Positions 8,798 to 17,472 are shown, counted from the stretch's first letter. The stretch is 64,000 nucleotides of DNA from Parabacteroides goldsteinii (GCF_015550595.1 NZ_JADNBB010000003.1:270174-334173), one strand, 5' to 3'. Translations and numbers: made by a program. The notes: generated from the letters alone by a model not told the origin.

Positions 8798-10714
8798 TTA
8801 TTCCTTATCCAACACCTCATACTCCGAATTCTTACTCTTGAACTCAGGTACAATCCCTTTCATATACTTAACTGTACCCATTTTATCCACTTTGATCGCC
8901 AAATCGATTAACGGACTCATGACCTTACAAATGTCTTCGTAGTCATATTCTCTCACCTGGGCACGATATATTTTGGCGTTATTCGTAGGGAGGGTATTTT
9001 CTTTCGTTGCCAGAAGTTCTTCATATAGTTTCTCGCCGGGACGAAGACCGGTATACTGGATTTCTATATCTTCATCGGGGATAAGACCTGCCAGTTCAAT
9101 CATACGGCGAGCCAGATCGGCGATCTTTACAGGAGAACCCATATCAAAGACAAATATCTCATTTCCCTTACCCATAAAGGCTGCTTCCAGTACCAAGCGA
9201 CATGCCTCCGGGATCGTCATGAAATAACGGATAATGTCGGGATGGGTGACTGTTAAAGGACCGCCTTTCGCTAATTGCTCACGGAAACGGGGAATAACGG
9301 AGCCGTTACTGCCTAATACATTTCCAAAACGGGTGGTGATAAAATGGGTTTTACCCGGATGCAAACCTTTACTGATAGCAATGCTCAGGCTTTGTACATA
9401 GATTTCTGCCAGACGCTTGGAAGCTCCCATCACATTCGTCGGATTGACAGCTTTGTCGGTAGAAACCATAATGAACTTATCGACATTATACCTGACTGCC
9501 ATATCCGCTACATTACGCGTACCGTATACATTCGTATGAACGGCTTCACAGGGATTCTCCTCCATCAAAGGTACATGCTTATAGGCGGCAGCATGAAATA
9601 CATATTGAGGCTGAAAACGACGGAAAACAGATTCAACACGATCGATCATCCGGATATCTCCCATTACAGGAGTAAATTCTACCTGAGGAAATTTTTCTTC
9701 CAGTTCCAGGCGTATATTGTGCATGGGGGTTTCGGCACTGTCGAACAGGACCAGCTGCTTCAGGTCGAAGGTACACAACTGGCGGCAAAGTTCGCTGCCT
9801 ATAGAACCGGCAGCTCCGGTGACTAGTACGACTTTTCCTTTCAGGGAAGCGACGATCTCTGTCATATTGATACAAATCTCCTCACGACCCAGCAAATCTT
9901 CTATATGTACTTCAGGCAGGTTATGAAAGTTGATTTTTCCTTTTTTCAGTTCGTCGACCGAAGGAAGTATCAACATACGAACTTTTTTCTTCTCACAGTA
10001 GCGGACCAGACGTTCACTCTCCTCCTTTACCAAACGATAGTCGGTGAACAAGACCGCTTTGATATTTTTCCGGTTAACCAAATGGTTAAAGTCTACCTGC
10101 TCTTTGATCGAATAAATACAGCATTTACCTACACGTAAACGTTTATAATCTCCAAAACGAAGAAATCCGCATACCTTATATGGTAATTTGTCATTCAATG
10201 ATGTATCAAACAAGAATGTTCCGGGTTTATCAGCTTGATAAATCAATAGCTTTCCTTGATTTGAGGATACACTATTGACTATAATCGTATAGAAAATAAT
10301 CATGAAAACACGGAGAATAGTCAAGAGAAAGAATGTCAGGAACAAGTCGACTACGGCTCCCAACGCTAATTCACGAGGAGATTGAATCGTCGTGGTCAGA
10401 TAAACCAAAACGACAATGAAGAGTACCTTTAGTAAGGATGATAAAGCCAGACGCCCTGCTTCAGTAAAAGCAGAGTGACGGATCACACCTTTATAAGTCT
10501 GGCATAAAAAGAAACTGACCAGACTGGCACAAAAGGAAATAAATAATATATGAAAAAGAGAATCGTCTACAAGCTCCGTCCCCAGAATATACCATAGAAA
10601 TGACAGGGAAGTCGCAGTAGCCAGAATTGATAAAAATAAATCAATAAATAAGACGATCCAACGGTTAAAGAATTTAACACGTGATAATACTAGCGCAAAA
10701 CCATTGATATTCAT
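8798..10714 (-). CDS. Membrane-bound UDP-N-acetylhexosamine 4,6-dehydratase (CapD/WbpM/PglF type)
   Basis: The 638-residue protein has four N-terminal membrane helices (residues about 17-140), a CoA-binding-like middle domain, and a C-terminal short-chain dehydrogenase domain. The Rossmann loop VVLVTGAAGSIGSELCRQL is near residue 295. The active-site segment VSTDKAVNPTNVMGASKR near 410 has Met where classical epimerases have Tyr, the S-M-K triad typical of WbpM-like dehydratases. It makes UDP-4-keto-6-deoxy-hexosamine for the surface glycan. It is the first gene of the leftward locus, about 95 bp from palindrome 1 of the putative invertible promoter. I see no UpxY/UpxZ-type antiterminator gene before it. 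Confidence 0.88.
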   Translation of the reverse strand: MNINGFALVLSRVKFFNRWIVLFIDLFLSILATATSLSFLWYILGTELVDDSLFHILFISFCASLVSFFLCQTYKGVIRHSAFTEAGRLALSSLLKVLFIVVLVYLTTTIQSPRELALGAVVDLFLTFFLLTILRVFMIIFYTIIVNSVSSNQGKLLIYQADKPGTFLFDTSLNDKLPYKVCGFLRFGDYKRLRVGKCCIYSIKEQVDFNHLVNRKNIKAVLFTDYRLVKEESERLVRYCEKKKVRMLILPSVDELKKGKINFHNLPEVHIEDLLGREEICINMTEIVASLKGKVVLVTGAAGSIGSELCRQLCTFDLKQLVLFDSAETPMHNIRLELEEKFPQVEFTPVMGDIRMIDRVESVFRRFQPQYVFHAAAYKHVPLMEENPCEAVHTNVYGTRNVADMAVRYNVDKFIMVSTDKAVNPTNVMGASKRLAEIYVQSLSIAISKGLHPGKTHFITTRFGNVLGSNGSVIPRFREQLAKGGPLTVTHPDIIRYFMTIPEACRLVLEAAFMGKGNEIFVFDMGSPVKIADLARRMIELAGLIPDEDIEIQYTGLRPGEKLYEELLATKENTLPTNNAKIYRAQVREYDYEDICKVMSPLIDLAIKVDKMGTVKYMKGIVPEFKSKNSEYEVLDKE

Positions 10715-10807
10715 AAGTTGTAAATTAGGGGTATTATGTGAAAAGGTTCGTCAGTCCCAAACGGCCAACTTACATAAACTACTGATGTTCTTATAGTTAA
10801 AGGCAAT

Positions 10808-10849
10808 TGGAGTGACTAAAAAAAACGATCGTTTTTTTTAGTCACTCCA
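10808..10849. repeat. Perfect 42-bp palindrome, inner flank of putative invertible segment
   Basis: Every base from 10808 to 10849 pairs symmetrically about the centre between 10828 and 10829 (central CGATCG). The 32-bp core runs TGACTA, seven A, CGATCG, seven T, TAGTCA. The same core recurs 176 bp away at 10985-11024 with one symmetric change. Being palindromic, the two copies are inverted repeats of each other, as needed for site-specific inversion. It lies 94 bp upstream of the dehydratase start. It could also act as a strong RNA hairpin. Confidence 0.9.
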
Positions 10850-10944
10850 TCTTGGCAAATTTTTGTTAACCCATGATTGATGCGGTATTTTGAAAAAATC
10901 AAATTAAAACATTGGAAAACAAATAGATAAATTTCTCGAAACTC

Positions 10945-10975
10945 TTTGTTTTTCAACAAATATCACTTACATTTG
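10945..10975 (+). promoter_or_regulatory. Consensus Bacteroidetes promoter inside the invertible segment
   Basis: TTTG at 10945-10948, a 19-nt spacer, and TACATTTG at 10968-10975 match both elements of the Bacteroidetes consensus exactly. Transcription would start near 10982 and run straight through palindrome 2 towards the bidirectional hairpin at 11118-11153, giving an RNA of about 175 nt. No equally good leftward promoter is visible between 10715 and 10984. Confidence 0.75.
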
Positions 10976-10984
10976 CAGCACAAA

Positions 10985-11024
10985 AAAATGACTAGAAAAA
11001 ACGATCGTTTTTTCTAGTCATTTT
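10985..11024. repeat. Perfect 40-bp palindrome, outer flank of putative invertible segment
   Basis: Bases 10985-11024 pair perfectly about the centre between 11004 and 11005 (central CGATCG). The 32-bp core equals that of the palindrome at 10808-10849 except that the A after TGACTA is G and the matching T on the other arm is C, a paired change that keeps full symmetry. It starts just downstream of the predicted start point of the rightward promoter. Confidence 0.9.
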
Positions 11025-11117
11025 GATTTTTAGAGCTTTTCAAAGTTTTGCTTAATTTACATTCTGAAACACTTCAATCTCCTATATTTATGCATGACAT
11101 AGTCTTTTTGAACATAA

Positions 11118-11153
11118 AAAACCCTGAGAAGCATTATAACTTCCCAGGGTTTT
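11118..11153 (-). terminator. Rho-independent terminator after the GH92 gene (bidirectional)
   Basis: The stem AAAACCCTG pairs with CAGGGTTTT, with an inner GAAG/CTTC extension, followed on the minus strand by a T-rich run. The plus strand also has TTTTCTTA after the stem, so it could stop transcripts from the rightward promoter at 10945-10975. Confidence 0.75.
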
Positions 11154-11174
11154 CTTATTAAGAATCTCTTTCCT

Positions 11175-13418
11175 CTACTTATGTGTATCTTCCAAAATAA
11201 ATTTAAGTGTTCCGGCGTTTACCAGTTCTTCTTGAGAAATGGTATAACCTTTCAACTTCTTTCCTCCTGCCGTCACTTCCTTTATATAGATATCTTCCGG
11301 GGTCTGATGCATGGATTCGATTACCAATTCTCCCTTCGGATAGAATTTCTTATTCAAGTCGATAGTAACTTTATTGAAGGTCGGTGAAGTAAGCACATAA
11401 TCCATATCTCCCGGACAGGCAGGATAAAATCCCATCATAGAGAATACAGCCCAGGTCGACATTGTTCCGGTATCATCGTTACCGGGGAGACCGTTCGGCG
11501 CATTGTGGTAATACTTATTCAACAATTCACGAACAAGTTTTTGTGTACGCCAAGCTTCGCCTTTGAAATAGCTGAACAGATACGGATAGGCAATATCCGG
11601 TTCATTAGCCATATCGTAGTGACCTTCATCAAATACCATTTGTAGCTTATCGACAAATTTCTTCTGTCCTCCCATCAACTTAACCAAACCGGGGATATCG
11701 TGAGGAACATAGAATGTATAGTTCCAGGCACTTCCTTCATGGAAACCGGGATTAGGTTCGAAGTTTTCACCTTGTTTCGGGTTGAAAGGTGAATAGAATG
11801 TTCCGTCAGGCAGGATCGGACGAAGTGTACCGAACTCCTTACTGTAATAGTGTTTATACCCCATTGAACGGTCATGGAACAATTTAGCATCTTCTTTCTT
11901 GCCTAATGCCTTGGCAAACCGGGATAGGTTCCAGTCAGCGATATAATATTCCAGAGCGTGTGAAACAGAGTTATCGTACTGTTCACGAAGAGGAACATAT
12001 CCTTTACTCATATAATCATTATTGTCCGGACGAAGCAGGTTGAACTCGCCGGGAGTAGTAGCTCCTTTACGCATCGCTTCGTAAGCTGTTTCTACATCGA
12101 AGTCACGTAAACCGCGCATCCAGGCATCTACTATATAGGGTATAGAAGGATCGCCTTCCATAGTCAGAGTCTCACGTCCATAGAGTTCCCATTTAGGCAG
12201 CCAACCGCTTTCCTTATACATATCGATCATGGTACGGATAATATCCAACTGACGTTCGGGGAAGAGTAAAGTCATCAAGGTGCTAACATTACGATATGTA
12301 TCCCACAAAGAGAATACAGTGTAGCGATTACCAGTTGTATGACCGACCTTCAGGCTTTCCATCATCGGATATTCACCGTTTACATCCTGGATAATATTCG
12401 GATGGATCAACAGGTGATAGAGAGCCGTATAGAAAATTGTCTTATCATCTTTAGAGCCTCCTTCTACTTTAACACGAGACAGGTCGTTGTTCCACATAGT
12501 GCTTGCGGCATTTCTTACCTTGTCGAAGTTAAAATCGGGTTGCTCCGTATTCATATTCAGGCGGGCATTTTCTATGCTGACGAAAGAGACACCCATCTTC
12601 ACTTCAATGACTTCGTTTTCCTCTGTGTCATAGGTGAACCATACGCCGATATCGTCACCGCTCATTTCACGGTTGTATTTGGTGTAGAGTTTATACTTGC
12701 CGGAATAGATATCCCATTCGGCCTCTACCCCCTTCATTTCACGCTGTTTTTTCCAGTAACCTACTTGTTTGGGGGCTTTACTCACCTTCATAACAAAATA
12801 GATGGGGAAAACAGCCTGGGGATTATAACAGAAAGTTCCCAGCAGTTTGCTTCCTTCGATCTCCGTATCACTGACCATACGGACAGTTGCTCCGGTTTCG
12901 TTTGTAAGTCCTTCACCCAGGTTCAGGAGAATATTGCCTTGTCCTTTCGGGAAAGTGAAACGGCTCAGTCCTGTACGCATACTGGCTGTTGCTTCAGCTT
13001 TAATATTGTATTTGGTCAGGACGTTACCATAGTATCCCGGATGGGCAGTTTCGTCTTTGTATTTACTGCCGTATTGCTTGTAGTCTACATTCAGTTCGCC
13101 GGCTGTAGGCATCAGTAAAAGACTCCCCAATTCAGGGCAACCGACTCCACTCAGGTTTACATGAGCAAAACCTGTAAAGAAATCGTTGTCGGATGAGTAG
13201 GGAGTCGACCACCACTGGCTATCCTTATCGAAGCGGTTACTCTCCGACCCCATCACATTGAATGGAGTGACACTCATCATACCCTGGGGACAGATGGCTC
13301 CGGGATTGGTTGTCCCGTAGTTGCTGGTCCCGATAAAGGGATTTACATAATCTACCGGCTGTTGTGCTGCTGCCATCAGGCTTCCACACAATAGGAGGCT
13401 CATTACTTGCTTCTTCAT
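11175..13418 (-). CDS. Glycoside hydrolase family 92 exo-alpha-mannosidase
   Basis: The 747-residue exported enzyme starts with signal peptide MKKQVMSLLLCGSLMAAAQQ. GH92 motifs are clear: VNPFIGTSNYGTTNPGAICP near residue 25, FTGFAHVNLSGVGCPELG near 82, SLWDTYRNVSTLMTLL near 370, and PGNDDTGTMSTWAVFSMMGF near 660. GH92 enzymes are calcium-dependent inverting alpha-mannosidases that trim host N-glycans or yeast mannan. The gene follows the GH20 hexosaminidase by 43 bp, so the two probably act together on N-glycan-type substrates in the periplasm or at the surface. Length is typical of the family. Confidence 0.92.
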   Translation of the reverse strand: MKKQVMSLLLCGSLMAAAQQPVDYVNPFIGTSNYGTTNPGAICPQGMMSVTPFNVMGSESNRFDKDSQWWSTPYSSDNDFFTGFAHVNLSGVGCPELGSLLLMPTAGELNVDYKQYGSKYKDETAHPGYYGNVLTKYNIKAEATASMRTGLSRFTFPKGQGNILLNLGEGLTNETGATVRMVSDTEIEGSKLLGTFCYNPQAVFPIYFVMKVSKAPKQVGYWKKQREMKGVEAEWDIYSGKYKLYTKYNREMSGDDIGVWFTYDTEENEVIEVKMGVSFVSIENARLNMNTEQPDFNFDKVRNAASTMWNNDLSRVKVEGGSKDDKTIFYTALYHLLIHPNIIQDVNGEYPMMESLKVGHTTGNRYTVFSLWDTYRNVSTLMTLLFPERQLDIIRTMIDMYKESGWLPKWELYGRETLTMEGDPSIPYIVDAWMRGLRDFDVETAYEAMRKGATTPGEFNLLRPDNNDYMSKGYVPLREQYDNSVSHALEYYIADWNLSRFAKALGKKEDAKLFHDRSMGYKHYYSKEFGTLRPILPDGTFYSPFNPKQGENFEPNPGFHEGSAWNYTFYVPHDIPGLVKLMGGQKKFVDKLQMVFDEGHYDMANEPDIAYPYLFSYFKGEAWRTQKLVRELLNKYYHNAPNGLPGNDDTGTMSTWAVFSMMGFYPACPGDMDYVLTSPTFNKVTIDLNKKFYPKGELVIESMHQTPEDIYIKEVTAGGKKLKGYTISQEELVNAGTLKFILEDTHK

Positions 13419-13461
13419 TCTTGATTTATTTAGTTAATAATTTAAATATATGCGTATCGAT

Positions 13462-15636
13462 TTACCAAACGACGATCTCGTCCACAAAGATAAATCCATT
13501 GTTGGCTTCGATAGCCTTCAAGCGGACATAACGGGCTTTCCATTCACCATTGAAAGTATATTCCTGGAAAGATAGCTCCGGATCTTTGTTTGATGCTGTT
13601 GTCGGAATAATGCCCTGAGAGGTGAAATTGGTTCCATCTTCAGATGTAAGCAGCTCCACACTGGCCGGCTGATACACTCCCGGACCGATCAGTTGCATGA
13701 AGCGGGCTGAAACTTTATGGATATCGGTTGTCTCTTCCATATCGATCACACAGTCCAAATCGTTCAGATAGCCTTGCCAACGACCATCCAGATAGGTTAG
13801 TCCACCACGGTATCCGTCAAGCAGGGCATTCATGCCGCCGGCCATATAGCCGGGATATAGCTTACTATTATAATGTATGAGTTTGTTGATACCGCGATGA
13901 TAATCGACTTTCTTTTCGGTCGGAGTACCTTGTAACTCTCCATTTTTAAAGATAGCCGCTTTGATATAAGCTGAATCTTTTACCATAATCATACCATCGT
14001 AAAGGAAGGAAGAAGCGGTGGGAACAGTTCCATCTGTTGTGTAACGAATTTCAGCCGGATACTTTTCTGCATCCAGAAAGACTTCGATCTGTTTATTGAC
14101 CGTGTCGACCTTCATCGTTACTTCAAGTTCGTCAGAAAGGGTAAATGTATTAATACCCATTTGTTGTAATTTTCCGATATGAGCATTCATGCGTGGCTTG
14201 AAGTCTTCCCATTCACGCTTTTCCTGAGGCGACCAGGCTATCTCGGCCAAAGCCAGGGCACGCGGATACATCATATATTCCAAATGCTTTTCATCCTGAA
14301 TATATTCCGTCCAGGTATTGGCTTGAACTCCCATAATATGCTTACTCTCTTCAGCTGTAAGCGAATCTGCCGGAACCGGGTTATAGCTATATACTTTTTT
14401 AATCGGAGTGTATCCGCCAATGGCATACGGTTGCGTTTTAGGATCTGCCTGATAGAAATCGAAATACATATAGTTACCGGGTGTCATGATTACATCGTGT
14501 CCCATACGGGCTGACTTAATTCCACCACTTTCACCGCGCCAGGACATAACGGTCGCTTCAGGAGCCAGACCGCCTTCTAGGATTTCATCCCAACCGATCA
14601 GTTTACGATTTTTGGAAATCAGATAATCTTCAGCCTTATGGATCATATAACTCTGAAGTTCGTCGACACTCTTCATTCCGTTCTTCTTCATCAAAGCCTG
14701 ACATTTCGGACAGGTTTTCCAGGCACCTTTACCCGCTTCATCACCACCGATATGAATATATTCGGAAGGGAACAACTCGATTACTTCATCCAGTACATCT
14801 TCCATAAAAGTAAATGACTGGGGATTACCAATACAGAAATCACCATTCTTATAAGGTATACCGGAACAACTCAATTCCGGATATGCAAACAGGACTTCTT
14901 CCGAGTGACCCGGAAACTCGATCTCCGGTATTATATTAATATGTTTGGATGCTGCATAGGCAACAATCGCACGGATATCGTCTTTGGTATAGTAGCCTCC
15001 ATAAGCTCCCGGAGTTCCTTCCGGCAGATATTTACGATCTTTCCCATCCCACCATTTCCTCCAGTCGGATTCTGTACGGAAAGCCGTTTCTGTTGTCAGC
15101 TTAGGATATTTATCCATCCGGATACGCCAGCCACCGGCATCCGTAAGATGAAGGTGAAGGTTATTCAATTTATAAAAGGACATTACATCCAACAATTTAA
15201 AGACTTCTTCTTTCGGGAAGAAATGGCGCGACACATCCAGGTGCATCCCACGATACTTGAAACGGGGTTCATCCTGTATGGTAACATAAGGAAAACCCTG
15301 CGGTGAGAACAACTGGCGGAGTGTCTGTTCGCCATAGAACAGACCCGCTTCGGTAGCCGCTTTCAAGTCGATACCCTTTTCATTGACAGTTAGTCGATAT
15401 CCTTCCGGATTTCCACCTAATGATTCATCCACAATAAAATGGACATTTGCAGGTTTTTCAGAAGAGAAGACTGCAGCACTATCAGCTTTAAAGAAACCTC
15501 CCGATGCGCTGACCTGTGCAGGCAGCGGGATTACGTTCAGTTGCACTGTCTCTTTCGGAGAGCAAGCAAAAAGAAACAAAGAACACACTACGGTGACACC
15601 TGTCATCGTCATGCGCGATTGTTTTGGCAGTAACAT
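13462..15636 (-). CDS. Glycoside hydrolase family 20 beta-N-acetylhexosaminidase, lipoprotein
   Basis: The predicted start is the ATG at 15636, giving 724 residues. It begins MLLPKQSRMTMTGVTVVC and has a lipobox ending in FACS with Cys25, so the enzyme is a lipoprotein. The frame stays open upstream to 15954, but that part overlaps a small RNA and its terminator and has no homology-like features. Domains are a GH20b N-terminal domain (residues about 30-140), a catalytic barrel with the diagnostic D-E pair in HIGGDEAGKGAW near 303, a chitobiase-like C-terminal domain, and an F5/8-type discoidin region at the end. It releases terminal GlcNAc/GalNAc. It is the first gene of an operon with GH92. 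Confidence 0.92.
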   Translation of the reverse strand: MLLPKQSRMTMTGVTVVCSLFLFACSPKETVQLNVIPLPAQVSASGGFFKADSAAVFSSEKPANVHFIVDESLGGNPEGYRLTVNEKGIDLKAATEAGLFYGEQTLRQLFSPQGFPYVTIQDEPRFKYRGMHLDVSRHFFPKEEVFKLLDVMSFYKLNNLHLHLTDAGGWRIRMDKYPKLTTETAFRTESDWRKWWDGKDRKYLPEGTPGAYGGYYTKDDIRAIVAYAASKHINIIPEIEFPGHSEEVLFAYPELSCSGIPYKNGDFCIGNPQSFTFMEDVLDEVIELFPSEYIHIGGDEAGKGAWKTCPKCQALMKKNGMKSVDELQSYMIHKAEDYLISKNRKLIGWDEILEGGLAPEATVMSWRGESGGIKSARMGHDVIMTPGNYMYFDFYQADPKTQPYAIGGYTPIKKVYSYNPVPADSLTAEESKHIMGVQANTWTEYIQDEKHLEYMMYPRALALAEIAWSPQEKREWEDFKPRMNAHIGKLQQMGINTFTLSDELEVTMKVDTVNKQIEVFLDAEKYPAEIRYTTDGTVPTASSFLYDGMIMVKDSAYIKAAIFKNGELQGTPTEKKVDYHRGINKLIHYNSKLYPGYMAGGMNALLDGYRGGLTYLDGRWQGYLNDLDCVIDMEETTDIHKVSARFMQLIGPGVYQPASVELLTSEDGTNFTSQGIIPTTASNKDPELSFQEYTFNGEWKARYVRLKAIEANNGFIFVDEIVVW

Positions 15637-15686
15637 AATAATCAGTTTTTGTGTATTTATTCTTGGTGCGGTAAATATACAAAGAA

Positions 15687-15718
15687 AAAGGGAAAATCCC
15701 GTAAGAGATTTTCCCTTT
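15687..15718 (-). terminator. Intrinsic terminator of the Bacteroidales-1/6S-like RNA
   Basis: A perfect 12-bp stem (15687-15698 with 15707-15718: AAAGGGAAAATC and GATTTTCCCTTT) with an 8-nt loop is followed on the minus strand by TTCTTTG. It ends the small RNA and separates it from the GH20 gene. Confidence 0.85.
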
Positions 15719-15914
15719 ATATGAAAAGAAAGCCGCACCGTAGATATGAACAAACTCCGTATGACAGGATTTGAGTGCTTTGCCACCTTTGTAATCCGCT
15801 GTGCGAAGCATCCCCGAAGGGTGCGGCCCGCCATTAGCGACAAGAGCTGTGTCTCGGAATTAAAATAAACTGATGAGTTTCCCAATCGAACAAGTGCGGC
15901 TAACTCATTTTTCT
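15687..15914 (-). ncRNA. Bacteroidales-1 RNA, 6S-like small RNA downstream of rplT
   Basis: A consensus promoter at 15920-15951 and a strong intrinsic terminator at 15687-15718 define a transcript of about 225 nt with no convincing ORF, on the same strand as and just downstream of rplT. The body is GC-richer than its surroundings and contains GGGCCGCACCC next to TTCGGGGATGCTTCGC, suggesting long-hairpin pairing. The Bacteroidales-1 motif is known to be about 200 nt, to have such a promoter and terminator and to lie downstream of the L20 gene, and is thought to be the Bacteroidales 6S RNA. The identification is by position, size and signals. A covariance-model search was not possible. Confidence 0.75.
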
Positions 15915-15919
15915 TATTA

Positions 15920-15951
15920 CAAAGATATGTAAAGGCTTTGAATATACCAAA
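15920..15951 (-). promoter_or_regulatory. Consensus promoter of the 6S-like RNA
   Basis: Minus strand TTTG (15948-15951), 20-nt spacer, TATCTTTG (15920-15927): both elements match the Bacteroidetes consensus. Start is predicted near 15914. Confidence 0.8.
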
Positions 15952-16041
15952 CAAAATGCTAAGTATTTCCCCTTAAATATTGAATAAAAAAGTAAACTCT
16001 CAGTGTTTCAAAACGTATGAATTGCAAAAAGTAAACAAAAA

Positions 16042-16065
16042 AAGAGTCCCCAAACGAGGACTCTT
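16042..16065 (-). terminator. Intrinsic terminator of the thrS-infC-rpmI-rplT operon
   Basis: The stem AAGAGTCC/GGACTCTT with an 8-nt loop is followed on the minus strand by a run of T, 27 bp after the rplT stop. Confidence 0.85.
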
Positions 16066-16091
16066 CTCCTATTGACATTATGATATATCAA

Positions 16092-16436
16092 TTACTTTAC
16101 TTTAGCAACGATTGCTTTGAAAGCTTCCGGATGGTTTACAGCCAGGTCGGCCAACACTTTACGGTTGATTTCAATACCTGCAGCGTGTAAAGCTCCCATC
16201 AAACGAGAGTAAGACATACCTTCCAAACGTGCAGCCGCGTTGATACGCTGGATCCACAATGCGCGGAAGTTACGTTTCTTGTTACGACGGTCACGGAAAG
16301 CATAAGTCAAACCTTTTTCCCAGGTATTCTTTGCTACGGTCCACACGTTCTTACGTGCACCATAATAACCTCTGGTAAGTTTTAAAATCCGTTTTCTTTT
16401 TGCTCTTGAAGCAACATGATTTACTGATCTAGGCAT
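16092..16436 (-). CDS. rplT: Large ribosomal subunit protein bL20
   Basis: The 114-residue, highly basic protein starts [20 protein letters not shown] and continues [17 protein letters not shown], the L20 signature; the C-terminus ends [10 protein letters not shown]. It binds 23S rRNA early in 50S assembly. It is the last protein gene of the thrS-infC-rpmI-rplT operon, followed by its own terminator and then the small RNA. Length and sequence are normal for Bacteroidales. Confidence 0.98.
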   Translation of the reverse strand: MPRSVNHVASRAKRKRILKLTRGYYGARKNVWTVAKNTWEKGLTYAFRDRRNKKRNFRALWIQRINAAARLEGMSYSRLMGALHAAGIEINRKVLADLAVNHPEAFKAIVAKVK

Positions 16437-16545
16437 AATTCTAATCTGTTTTGAATGTTAGCGCCATCTTAATTTTTGATGATCTTACTTGCTAAATACA
16501 TTCGGTTAATAAAAATCTTTGTAAAACTCGCTTAATTTAAGAAGA

Positions 16546-16743
16546 TTACTTCATGCCAAGCATTAGCTTAACACTGTTTACATCAACAGAAGCTACAAGG
16601 CCTGTGTGAGTAAGGTTTCTCTTAGCTTTTTTAGTCTTCTTAGTCAAAATGTGACTTTTAAAAGCGTGTTTTCTTTTGATCTTTCCTGTTCCGGTAAGGG
16701 CGAACCTCTTTTTGGCACCGGAATTAGTCTTCATCTTAGGCAT
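16546..16743 (-). CDS. rpmI: Large ribosomal subunit protein bL35
   Basis: The 65-residue basic protein starts [20 protein letters not shown] and contains [20 protein letters not shown], diagnostic for L35. It lies between infC and rplT, as in most bacteria. The 109-bp gap to rplT has no extra ORF; I do not see a clear L20-binding leader structure there. Confidence 0.98.
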   Translation of the reverse strand: MPKMKTNSGAKKRFALTGTGKIKRKHAFKSHILTKKTKKAKRNLTHTGLVASVDVNSVKLMLGMK

Positions 16744-16797
16744 TTTCCAATTTTGTTTTAATTATTAAACTTGACACCCTCTAACGGGCGGTTTTTC

Positions 16798-17439
16798 TTA
16801 TTCTTCATTTTCGTCAGCCTCAGACTCAGTCTTAGGCTTCAGAGTTATAACTTTCTTCACCACAGGTTTTGCAGGTCCTGCTGCATTTGCCGATTTCGGT
16901 GCAGCTGCCGGAGCTCCTGCTTTTTTAGGTGTCAGCATGATAATCATACGTTTACCTTCCAATACCGGTAATTGTTCTACCTTACCATACTCTTCCAGAT
17001 CATTGGCAAAACGAAGTAATAATACTTCTCCCTGCTCTTTGAAAAGAATGGAACGTCCTTTAAAGAACACATACGCTTTAACCTTTGCTCCTTCTTCCAG
17101 AAATCCTTTGGCATGTTTCAACTTAAAGTTATAATCATGATCGTCAGTCTGAGGTCCGAAACGAATCTCCTTCACTACAACTTTAACTGACTTGGCTTTC
17201 TGCTCTTTCTGTCTTTTTTTCTGCTGATAGAGGAATTTCTGGTAATCGGTTACTCTACAAACGGGGGGCGCAGCATTGGGTGAAATCTCTACCAGGTCAA
17301 GTTCCAAATCTCCGGCAATTTTCAAAGCCTGAGAGATCGGGTATACTCCCGGTTCTACATTGTCACCTACTAAACGAACTTCACGAACACGAATACGTTC
17401 GTTGATTCTGTACTGTTCTTTCAGATTGTCATTCTTCAT
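16798..17439 (-). CDS. infC: Translation initiation factor IF-3
   Basis: The 213-residue protein has an N-terminal domain with [17 protein letters not shown], a basic linker ([20 protein letters not shown]), and a C-terminal domain with [20 protein letters not shown]. It has an Ala/Pro/Lys-rich C-terminal extension (residues about 180-213) of the kind seen in Bacteroidetes. The start is ATG at 17439, not the rare ATT used in enterobacteria. IF-3 blocks premature 50S joining and checks the initiator tRNA. It lies 33 bp after thrS in the same operon. Confidence 0.97.
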   Translation of the reverse strand: MKNDNLKEQYRINERIRVREVRLVGDNVEPGVYPISQALKIAGDLELDLVEISPNAAPPVCRVTDYQKFLYQQKKRQKEQKAKSVKVVVKEIRFGPQTDDHDYNFKLKHAKGFLEEGAKVKAYVFFKGRSILFKEQGEVLLLRFANDLEEYGKVEQLPVLEGKRMIIMLTPKKAGAPAAAPKSANAAGPAKPVVKKVITLKPKTESEADENEE

Positions 17440-17472
17440 TCAAAAAGATTTATTCTCCTCGTTATTAGTTAT

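Larger units (their letters stand above)
10808..11024. other. Putative invertible promoter segment, currently OFF for the polysaccharide locus
   Basis: Two near-identical perfect palindromes (10808-10849 and 10985-11024) enclose 135 bp. The only exact Bacteroidetes promoter inside (10945-10975) points rightward, away from the dehydratase gene. Recombination between the palindromes would flip it so that it fires into the leftward polysaccharide locus. This is the known architecture of phase-variable capsule promoters in Bacteroides and Parabacteroides, where a serine or tyrosine recombinase inverts promoter DNA between short inverted repeats. No recombinase gene is in the window, so it would act in trans. 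The inference rests on layout and orientation; inversion itself is not shown. Confidence 0.65.

Noticed and set aside
10808-10849. Palindrome 1 as a simple intrinsic terminator.
   Set aside because: A matching second copy brackets a promoter and the symmetry is far beyond what a terminator needs; a terminator role cannot be excluded but is not the best reading.
10985-11024. Nine-codon reading frames in both palindromes encoding nearly the same peptide (MT, then K or R, then KNDRFF).
   Set aside because: They follow automatically from the shared palindrome sequence; no ribosome-binding site spacing or extension supports translation.
12339-13118. 259-codon ORF antisense to the GH92 gene.
   Set aside because: Shadow of a strong coding gene; no domain, no start signal.
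15637-15954. 106-codon N-terminal extension of the GH20 gene.
   Set aside because: It overlaps the small RNA and its terminator; the lipoprotein signal begins at the internal ATG 15636.
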